A stretch of 64,000 nt of DNA from Obelidium mucronatum (Eukaryota > Chytridiomycota > Chytridiomycetes > Chytridiales > Chytriomycetaceae), in the NCBI GenBank assembly GCA_025765595.1, contig JAIVFH010000119.1, positions 1 to 64,000 of the forward strand. Direction: 5' to 3'. Below are positions 56,340-64,000 of the stretch, one piece after another. Under the pieces are notes generated by a model that worked only from the letters and a program-made list of their open reading frames with translations, searched no databases and was not told the DNA's origin. Position numbers and translations under genes: made by a program. Position 1 is the first letter of the stretch. Every line of letters starts with the position of its first letter.

Positions 56340-57725
56340 TTAATTCTGAAACAGTGTTCCCCAACTCGCACTTAATGCCCTAGGAGCAAAGTCGCCTTCT
56401 TCCCCATACATTCCAAACAACGATGGCTCCTCCGGAACAAACTCCCTCATTTCCGGATGGATCTTCATCAACAAGTCTGTAGCAACTTCCATCCGCTCTT
56501 GATACCCCGCAAACCGCCTCAAATCCTTTTCAACAACCGCACGCGCAATTAAATCGATACCCGAATCCATATTCACATGTTTTGGCACACGAATCAACTG
56601 TGGATCAAGTGCTGCCCATGTGATTCCTCTTACAGTCTGTGGACGCCCTTTTGAAATGTAATTTCCAGGCGCGTGTTTCGGAAAGTCGAGTACTCGAGAA
56701 TCGAAACTGAAAGGAATGGGATGCAAGAGTGCTCGCGGTTTTGGACGGATCGGTGTGAAATGGTGGTGGTCTTTGTACGGAGTGCGATCGATTTTGATTT
56801 TGATTGGTTTCGTAGGCGGTTTGTGTTGGAGAGGTGGTAATTGGGAAGTCGGGCGTTTCATTGGCTGTTGAGGTTTCTTTGGTGTTTGCGGTATCGATGC
56901 TGGCCTTTTCGCCATAGGAGGGGGTGGAGGTGGAGATGGCGGTGTTTTTGGCATTTGGAACGGTGGTGGAATGTTGGCTGGGCGTTTGATCTGCGGTGGT
57001 TCGTGAACCGGTGCTGGAGGCGGTGGAGGGGGGTTCAACGCTGCTTTCGCTGAAGGACTAAGAAATGGCATTCCAGATTGAACCAGCAAGCTCAATACAC
57101 TTTCGATTCCGCCATAGCTTTTAAACAGTTCCGAGAGTCCCATACTCTCCATCGCCTGATGAATCGATACCAAAGCGTCGTTAATTCGAGCAATAGGATC
57201 TCGACCATCGTCAATAATAGCTCTGCTACTGAGATATTCAGCAGTGTTGCCCTCAGTCGGTTGAGGATTCTTGTTTGGACTTGATGGAAGTGTGGGGACA
57301 AACAGCGTGGATTCCGCTGTTTCAAAACCAGCCCTACCGCCTGAGTGCATTCCATCGGCATGTGTGTGATTATTTACGCCTTGGTGATGCCTTTGAGTGA
57401 CCACTGTCTTGTCAACTGTAAGAAAGTGTTCAACCGCGCCACCGTCTTCAAAATCAGCCATCTTTGATCCTCCTTCCAAGTCCAAACTACTCCCAAAACT
57501 CATGCTCATCATTGCTTTACTTAAATTCATGAGTGCGATATTCGCGAGAAGACCTTTCGCTTGGAACATGAGAGTGTACAGCTCCTCTTGCTGTGCATCT
57601 GGAAGAGACTCAAGTATTAAAATCGCAGCTTCCAAGACGCGTACATCTTGTATATCTCCGCCGGCTTCGAAAGAATTGTGCATTGTTTTGGCCGTTTTGT
57701 TGGTTGGAAACAATGACAAACGCAA
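56340..57725 (-). CDS. Pro-rich paralogue A (tandem pair), unknown family
   Basis: A single frame; ATG 57683 (M-H-N-S-F-E-A-G-G-D) is a likelier start than 57725. The N-terminal helical block is VLEAAILILESLPDAQQEEL..AKGLLANIALMNLS. A second helical block (about 57080-57170) contains MESMGLSELFKSYGGIESVL. A proline-rich middle (56820-57040) with PPPPPPAPV and PPPPPPMAKRP could bind SH3 or WW domains or profilin. The conserved end runs KGRPQTVRGITWAALD then LIARAVVEKDLRRF. The N-terminal block matches paralogue B (E-S-L-P-D-A-Q-Q-E-E against E-E-M-P-E-Q-E-Q-N-Q, and L-L-A-N-I-A-L-M-N-L against L-L-T-T-M-A-L-N-K-L). I do not recognise the family. No FH2 domain, so it is not a formin. Probably cytosolic or nuclear. 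Confidence 0.6.
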   Translation of the reverse strand: MRLSLFPTNKTAKTMHNSFEAGGDIQDVRVLEAAILILESLPDAQQEELYTLMFQAKGLLANIALMNLSKAMMSMSFGSSLDLEGGSKMADFEDGGAVEHFLTVDKTVVTQRHHQGVNNHTHADGMHSGGRAGFETAESTLFVPTLPSSPNKNPQPTEGNTAEYLSSRAIIDDGRDPIARINDALVSIHQAMESMGLSELFKSYGGIESVLSLLVQSGMPFLSPSAKAALNPPPPPPAPVHEPPQIKRPANIPPPFQMPKTPPSPPPPPPMAKRPASIPQTPKKPQQPMKRPTSQLPPLQHKPPTKPIKIKIDRTPYKDHHHFTPIRPKPRALLHPIPFSFDSRVLDFPKHAPGNYISKGRPQTVRGITWAALDPQLIRVPKHVNMDSGIDLIARAVVEKDLRRFAGYQERMEVATDLLMKIHPEMREFVPEEPSLFGMYGEEGDFAPRALSASWGTLFQN

Positions 57726-57804
57726 AACAATGTCAGAAAACGCGCAACGCAGTAAAGCATGGGAATAATACCGCCAAAAATAGGTGTGAATATAATCGTT
57801 CGAT

Positions 57805-59103
57805 TTATTCCGCTTGGAGTCCGTAATTTAATCGACCCATTAATGCCACAACGCCAGACATTCGACCTTTCAAAGGAGTCATACTCGGAAACTTGATGGC
57901 GAATGATAACTCTTGCAATTTGATCGAGATCCAAGTCTTCATGAAACAGATTCGGTGCCTGCATGCTGCATTTATTGATTGCAACCCAGCCTTGGTCCTT
58001 TCGTCGCTGATTTTGTCCATAGACGCCGAAAACTTTAAAAGGATGTGAAGCAGTTGTTGGCGGAAGGGGAGGATGGCGTCGTGGGAGAATAGGCTCTAAT
58101 TTTGGAGATGGTATTCGAGAGTGATTGTTTCGTGTGCTGTAGACTGGGAGTTCTGGGATGTGTTTCTTGATTTTATTTTTCGGAGGTATGTATTGTTTCT
58201 TTGTGGTTTCTGCAAGATCGGGCCCTGTAAGAATTGGTGGAACTGGAGGATTATCGAGGGGTGGTACTTCTTTTGGCGGGGTTGACTGTTTGTTACGGAT
58301 TTCTGCCTTTTTAGGTGCGGCTAGAGGCGCAGGTGGATTTTTCGCAGCCAATATCCGAGGAGCTGGAGGTGGATGATCGTGATTGGGTTTGACTTTTTCC
58401 GGAATTGGTCCTTTTGGTGATTGAGCGACTGAAATGCGTGGTACATTCTTATCAACGACAGATGGTTTTTTGCTATCTTTCCGGTGAGTTTTCTCATTGA
58501 TTATTTTTTTGGAAGAAGGCTCGGTGACAATAGACTTGCGCTTTTTTGAAGGTTTTGTCACAAGAGGTAATTCTGTAGCTATATCCTGCTGATGAGCGTG
58601 AGAATCCACTACAGGGAATATCATCCTTCAATTCGATCGATAAAGAAGAATTTGGTCGATTCAGGGTCATTGTTGATCCCCTTCTCAACTTTGGTTCGTA
58701 AAGTTTCGGTTTCGCCCTCATCAGCTCTGTCACCAACGGGTCCTGTGGCAACCATCCCTGCTTGTGCAAGCATCATCAACATCTTATTCGCTTGCGCCCG
58801 CATCCCATTGTACAGATAATAACTCCTTAAATCAACGAGCATTTGTTTGCACTCCGTCTCTGGCGGCTCCTGGTCCAAGTCTAATCGGCTGATGGTTTGA
58901 AAAGCATCTTTTAGTTTGTTGAGCGCCATGGTTGTGAGCAGCTCTTTTGCGTTTTGAAGCAGCATCGCAAGTTGGTTTTGCTCTTGCTCAGGCATTTCTT
59001 CAAGCAACTGGATGATTACTGTTAGGTATCTGCATTCTGGGCTTTCGTCGTCGGAGCCTCCGAATAATTCTTCTGTTGGGTCATTATCGGGGCTGCTGTC
59101 CAT
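57805..59103 (-). CDS. Paralogue B (tandem pair), unknown family, frame breaks
   Basis: ATG 59103 (M-D-S-S-P-D-N-D) starts the conserved N-terminal block, then ANKMLMMLAQAGM (about 58760-58800). At about 58618 the frame must shift by one base to continue into the Lys/Pro-rich middle (P-V-V-D-S-H-A-H). The end contains GVYGQNQRRKDQGWVAINK and LDLDQIARVIIRHQ, matching the RGITWAALD and GIDLIARAVVEKD parts of paralogue A. Near 57890 a further shift would give a C-terminus ending at 57805 that aligns better with A; without it the frame runs on to 57617 and overlaps the start of A. Proline content is lower than in A. Function unknown; the pair arose by tandem duplication. Confidence 0.5.
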
Positions 59104-59461
59104 GTTTTTTTCAGTGCCTGTTCCTATTTTTAAATCGCGTCTAGAACGCAAACAAAACAAACAACCTGATCGTCCTATTTATTGCAGATTTATATCGATA
59201 TTCTACGCTTTATTTATTGAATGCTAATTCTTAACTCGATTATAATATTATCAAAGAATCTACGGGAATGAATACTGTTGACTTATCCAACACCTCAAAT
59301 GCAATTGTTTGTAATAAATGAAATTTGAAGCGATTCTATCCATCATCTTTCGCGGCTATTCATGTTTGTAATGATCTATTCAGCAAGGTCTTGGCATTTT
59401 TTAAATTGACAATACCAACCGCTTTTCGTCGCCTGAATTCCAGTCATGAACACGCTCCAAG
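59104..59461. other. Intergenic, AT-rich, no gene seen
   Basis: About 360 bases upstream of paralogue B and downstream of the double Zn2Cys6 gene. Nothing recognised. Confidence 0.5.
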
Positions 59462-59872
59462 TCAATTAAAGGAGCCTCCAAAGCATTGTAAAATGGGCGC
59501 TAGAATAGATTCGCGGCCCTCAACTACTGTGTCTAACCCTGGGTTCAATATCGAAGGCAAGCTCGTTTCAGCTGTCGACGCAGTGCCATCAGGAGAAATA
59601 TGGGATGCATTGAGAGCAAGTTGTTCTGGATGTATACTGCACTCGTCTTGGACGCCCAGGGAAATACATCGTGCACAAGCATCATTCATGGTGGGAACAC
59701 ACTTTTTCTTGTGGTTCACGCATCGAGAGCATTTCGAATTCGTTCTGGGAGGTGGGTACCAGCATTGATTTGCGAATCCTTTTCGTGTACATCGACCGCA
59801 GGAAGGTAGAACTCGGTCGCATTTTTTCCGTTGGGATTTGCATTGATGACATCGACTTATCGGATTTTGCAT
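59462..59872 (-). CDS. Small protein with two tandem Zn2Cys6 motifs
   Basis: Intronless, 136 residues, ATG 59872 to stop 59462. Two binuclear-cluster patterns follow one another within 65 residues: C-x2-C-x6-C-x6-C-x2-C-x8-C (first, RCHQCKSQRKKCD) and C-x2-C-x6-C-x7-C-x2-C-x8-C (second, KCSRCVNHKKKCV). Both have the basic loop expected for DNA contact. Fungal regulators such as Gal4 normally have one such cluster plus a dimerisation coil and a long activation region; here the remaining 60 residues are Ser/Thr-rich without a coil. It may bind DNA as a single chain, using two clusters as one reader. Targets unknown. Confidence 0.8.
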   Translation of the reverse strand: MQNPISRCHQCKSQRKKCDRVLPSCGRCTRKGFANQCWYPPPRTNSKCSRCVNHKKKCVPTMNDACARCISLGVQDECSIHPEQLALNASHISPDGTASTAETSLPSILNPGLDTVVEGRESILAPILQCFGGSFN

Positions 59873-59947
59873 AAGTGTTTTTTTCGAATTTTTATTTTGG
59901 ATATTGACACTGGGGATGTTATAAATCAGGAACTGGTTTCTTTTTTT

Positions 59948-60549
59948 TTATTTGAGAACTTGAATCCTTGGTTTTCTCTTCTTCTTTTTCGATTTCGTGC
60001 TGTGACTGTCTGAAGATGATATCGGTTCGGAATCTGGTTTCAATTTCAAGGAAGAGATTTGATCTTCATCGTCCGACGAGTCTCCTTGTTTTTTCAAGAA
60101 TATCACAGTCTTTTTTTGGAATCTTTGAGATATCTTCAGGAGCATAATCGAACACGCCCAATCCCAAGTCCTGATTCAAATCAATGTCGGTATATAGTGT
60201 GATGATAAATAGAAATGCCAATCTCGGGGTACCATTTCGATATGTTGGTCGCCATCCTTCAAGGCCTCAATGTCGACATCTTCGAGCGTAGATTTCCCAG
60301 ATTCCAAACTATGTGACAGAGAATCATTTGCGTGTTTTATCTTTGGAAGAAATGAAGCAACCTGTGAAAGCACTGGGAGGGAATTTTTGTGGTTGAAGTT
60401 TGTTTGTGACAGTGACCGCTGGAAAACAACTCACAATCGGATTTTGCTTCTACTCTAAACGTTGATCCTTTCTTGATTGTAGTTGAGACTGAGCACAGAG
60501 AGTGCAGCACCGAGTCCGGTTTCTCTTTCGTCAGAGTCAGTTTGTCCAT
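59948..60549 (-). CDS. NOPCHAP1-like (DUF4598) snoRNP chaperone
   Basis: Exons 60549..60435, 60372..60233 and 60170..59948. Joined, the middle reads S-D-L-L-S-Q-V-A-S-F-L-P-K-I-K-H-A-N-D, then D-G-D-Q-H-I-E-M and D-L-G-L-G-V-F-D, the hallmarks of the C12orf45/NOPCHAP1 family. In animals this small acidic protein links the NOP58 snoRNP protein with the R2TP chaperone during box C/D snoRNP assembly. The C-terminus is acidic then Lys-rich (STKSKKKKRKPR), a likely nucleolar signal. The frame shifts at the run of seven A (plus-strand T, 60111-60117): removing one A restores K-K-T-V-I-F-L-K-K. Start codons of this and the C2H2 gene are 35 bases apart on opposite strands. Confidence 0.7.
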
Positions 60550-60584
60550 TATTTTTTTATGTGGACTGTTTGAAAAAAAAACAA

Positions 60585-61543
<959 letters not shown>

Positions 61544-61624
61544 AAGATTTCTTTTTTTTTTTAATTAAATAAGAACATTCTATCGTCCAGATTATTCGCA
61601 TTTTACCCAAGAAAAAAAGAGGCT

Positions 61625-63254
61625 CTATAAAAAGAGAAATTGTCCCGTAATTGCACCAACAATGACAACAAGCGCATTTGTGGTCTTATCTTTAAAGTTG
61701 TACAACACAGCCAAGGTCAAGAAGTACAACATGAGGGATGACACCGCATTCACGCTTGCAGTTTGAGAATCGATTGAACCTCCTGGAGGTGGACTTGCAG
61801 CGCTTTCAATTGCGCTATGGAAAAGTTTGACAGCTGTCACGGCAATGATACCAACGACAGACCCAGAGACACCGTCAAGGAAGCTGGCAATAGATTTCTT
61901 GTGAACGAGACTATCGAAAAAGTTGTGTCCAATGATGGTGAAGGAGAAACTGTTGTAAATTGATTAATACACAGTAAGGTTGGGTTGGACTCCAAACAAA
62001 TCTTACCACGGGATGAACATGCCGATTGTTGTAACAATCGCTCCCGCAAATCCATGCCCCACTATTGCAATTTAGTTATTAAGAATTGAAACCAAAAACC
62101 TGCGAGAACTTACCACTCTCTCCGTAATAGTGGTAGCCACCCCAAAATCCAACAAACGTCGAGAAAATAACAGTTGGTGCAGGCAATACATTCGCCAAGG
62201 CAACACCATCAAGGAACACTTTTTGTGTAATCCAACCGCCGATAACCACTGCTTCTTGCAAGACGAATGGGAATGAAGTGTAGGCTCCTCCAAACGATAA
62301 GGCCCCAGCTACCAAACCCAAGGCACTTAAATGTCCTAGATCGGCAGTTTTCGAGACACCAAGACCCAAGGCAGTTTCAGAGGGAAGCCCCAGCAATGCA
62401 ATGTACGTGATGGCTGATGCGTATGCGACAATGAGAATACTCCATCCGGCAGCAGGACCATATTTAGAAGCACTTCCAAAAGCAGAAGTTGCAAGACCAA
62501 ATACAGCCAGAGAAATAAAGAAGTTGATGTTGAGAGCTGTGTTCAAACCAGCGAGAATAGCAAAGGCGAGAATCTTGCGATCAAAGAGGCCCGTGGCGTG
62601 GTTAACCATTGTTTCCTCTGCAATTTTGTGAACCGCGCTAATCATGAGAAGTCGTTTAAGTCGCCGAATATGAGTCACAAAGGCTTGAGTTACCGTAACA
62701 CCATGGCAGCAACAATGGGTTGCAAAGCTTTGAAACTAGCCAGAAAGTACTTGTTCGTGAGACCGAAAACGACATAAATATACGAGAGGAACAGCATGGC
62801 CAGGAAGCTTCGACAAAAATATCAGTTCAAATGCTGCGCATATCTGTTCGACATACCCTGGAAGAATGAAGGCGATTCCTGCAACCAAAGCACCGACTCT
62901 GCCTCGAGAAAGATAGCCAAAATAGCAACAAAGTTCTGCAGCCTCTGGACCAGGAAGCACTTGGTATACGGCATACACCTTCTTGAATGTTGCTGGGGTA
63001 ATCCACTTCCTCTCCTTCACAATCGCCTCTTGGATCAACGCAATCTGCGCGACAGCTCCACCCCATGCATTAAGTCCAAATCCAAGAAACAGGACAAACA
63101 GTTCCCATAGAGACAAGAACGGGGCATTATGCTTCTCCTTGCCATTGTTGTCATCGCTGTCGGCTTGTTGATTCTGAGGAGTTCCCGTCGTGGCCGTGAT
63201 GAACTCCTCTGTTTGCACTGGGACAAGTGTGTGGGAGGAAGGTTCGTTGGACAT
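61625..63254 (-). CDS. Chromate ion transporter (CHR family, two-domain form)
   Basis: ATG 63254 (M-S-N-E-P-S-S-H) opens an acidic cytosolic tail, then the first CHR half with GFGLNAWGGAVAQIAL and the signature LPGPEAAELCCYFG (about 62920-62965). The second half (61625-62650) has LVAGALSFGGAYTSFPFVLQE and the loop before a final helix bundle. In bacteria and fungi CHR transporters move chromate across the membrane, often in exchange with sulfate; the two-homologous-halves form is known in eukaryotes. The second half is joined to the first by frames that change near 62820 and 62700 and by introns at about 62112-62055 and 61960-61950, so junctions in the middle are approximate. A rich N-terminal Thr/Gln tail is not conserved. 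Confidence 0.8.
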
Positions 63255-63402
63255 TTTTGGAATTTCTTGGATTTCTTGTTGGGCTTTCTTCTTCAGAGCA
63301 CGGGCAATGACGCGATTCCTGATAAGGTTATCGCCAGGTGCCCGTGCACGTGGCCGAAAATGGTGGGTATCAGCAAGCTTCAAACAATGAACTATTTATT
63401 GC

Positions 63403-64000
63403 TTAAAACTTGTACACATCGGCAGTTGTGTATCCCAACTTTCGCCAATAATCCACCAACTTCTCCTTGTGTAAAGTTTGGCCCCTTTCCTCCAGAAACG
63501 CTCTCAAGGAATGGGTTTGGACCAGAAATAAATACCTTGCCTTCACCAGGTTTTGGCAGTACGGCAGTCAGAATATCAGCAGTGATGTATCCGACGTATC
63601 CATTCCATCCTTCTGCAGCCTTGTCGATAATGTAGTGCACTGTGAATCGATCCTTGTGATCGACAGAAAGTTTGTCGAGGTATTCCTTGAGGATGATGTC
63701 TTTTTCAGACACGTTTCCAAAGACCAATGTGAGCTAAAATTCAACTATTTAGTAAAGCGTGTCCAGGATGTGAAGCTAATCGTTTATCAATCAAAGCTGA
63801 AAATTACCTTTGTGTCGTCATCTGGGTTGGAAAGAACGCGTTGAATCACTTGCAACAATGGGGTAATTCCAGTACCTCCACCAAGCAAAGTAATTTTCTT
63901 GTCCTTGTTCGCTTCATACTTGTACTTTGGAATTGGTCCCTTGAGTGCGATCTTATCCCCTTTTTTGAGGGCAAAGTATCGAGTTGAGCTTGGACCATTA
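63403..64000 (-). CDS. NADH-cytochrome b5 reductase, 3' part (5' end outside window)
   Basis: Two exons are visible: the beginning (minus strand from 64000) with RYFALKKGDKI and GPIPKYKYE, then LLGGGTGITPLLQVIQ (about 63870), the NAD-binding loop; the intron is 63807-63734; the last exon has L-T-L-V-F-G-N-V-S-E-K-D-I-I-L and FISGPNPF then GPNFTQGEVGGLL. The enzyme passes electrons from NADH via FAD to cytochrome b5. The final part must shift by one base near 63446 to read L-G-Y-T-T-A-D-V-Y-K-F and stop at 63403, the standard family C-terminus; without it the frame ends in unrelated residues at 63392. Membrane-anchored or mitochondrial form cannot be told, as the N-terminus lies outside. Confidence 0.87.

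Noticed and set aside
56340..57725. Formin for the poly-Pro paralogue A
   Set aside because: Poly-Pro tracts are formin-like but there is no FH2 domain in this or the neighbouring frames.

Overview
The window is nuclear DNA of a fungus, most likely an early-diverging zoosporic (chytrid-like) one. Reasons: a division 1 chitin synthase, fungal-type Zn2Cys6 and SFP1-type zinc-finger regulators, a long-chain chromate transporter, an OPT oligopeptide transporter, Thr/Ser-rich secreted enzymes, many short introns (about 30-100 nt) with GT..AG ends, and closely packed genes on both strands. The chytrid assignment is inference from gene content and intron style; no rDNA or mitochondrial marker is present.

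Layout. 1-2.6 kb: 3' part of a modular membrane protein. 2.67-4.3 kb: DUF2235 (Tle1-like) hydrolase, copy 1. 4.4-5.6 kb (minus): Ser-rich unknown protein. 5.66-6.9 kb: EI24-family membrane protein. 7.0-8.9 kb (minus): TUG/ASPSCR1-like UBX cofactor of Cdc48/p97. 9-13.1 kb: ABCA-like half transporter. 13.24 kb (minus): tRNA-Lys(UUU). 13.4-17.0 kb: chitin synthase. 17.1-18.8 kb (minus): GH30-type glycosidase. 19.0-20.5 kb: PLP aminotransferase. 20.5-21.7 kb (minus): secreted two-repeat protein. 22.07-23.05 kb: secreted polysaccharide lyase lying between two copies of a ~300-bp repeat. 23.4-28.0 kb (minus): AT-hook, Gln-rich protein and a downstream unknown coding stretch. 28.5-33.5 kb (minus): SFP1-like regulator with AT hooks. 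35.5-38.1 kb: mitochondrial methylcrotonoyl-CoA carboxylase alpha subunit. 38.45-40.9 kb (minus): OPT transporter. 42-43.5 kb: DUF2235 copy 2. 43.6-44.4 kb (minus): ribosomal protein uL13. 45.0-47.7 kb (minus): Fus1-like SH3 membrane protein. 48.26 kb: small Cys-rich secreted protein. 49.0 kb: U2 snRNA. 49.5-50.8 kb: PAP2 lipid phosphatase. 51.5-53.0 kb (minus): divergent Hsp70-like protein. 53.07-53.64 kb (minus): SCOC-like coiled coil with a 32-nt exon. 53.8-54.3 kb: broken GNAT acetyltransferase. 54.35-55.5 kb (minus): Cys-rich surface protein. 55.8-59.1 kb (minus): GC-rich unknown gene and a tandem pair of Pro-rich paralogues. 59.5-60.5 kb (minus): double Zn2Cys6 protein and a NOPCHAP1-like snoRNP chaperone. 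60.6-61.5 kb: C2H2 zinc-finger protein. 61.6-63.25 kb (minus): chromate transporter. 63.4 kb to the end (minus): cytochrome b5 reductase, 5' end outside the window.

There is no operon-like system. Themes are cell wall and secretion (chitin synthase, GH30 enzyme, lyase, surface proteins), membrane lipid and transport work (PAP2, OPT, ABC, chromate) and nuclear regulators.

A strong cross-cutting observation is that many clearly conserved genes are broken by single-base indels, often in short homopolymers, while neighbours such as the chitin synthase, TUG, GH30, uL13, SCOC and PAP2 genes read cleanly. In most cases skipping or adding one base restores perfect family motifs, which points to sequence errors; the GNAT gene and perhaps the Hsp70-like gene look more truly decayed. 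Exon coordinates below were joined by eye using splice sites and protein continuity.
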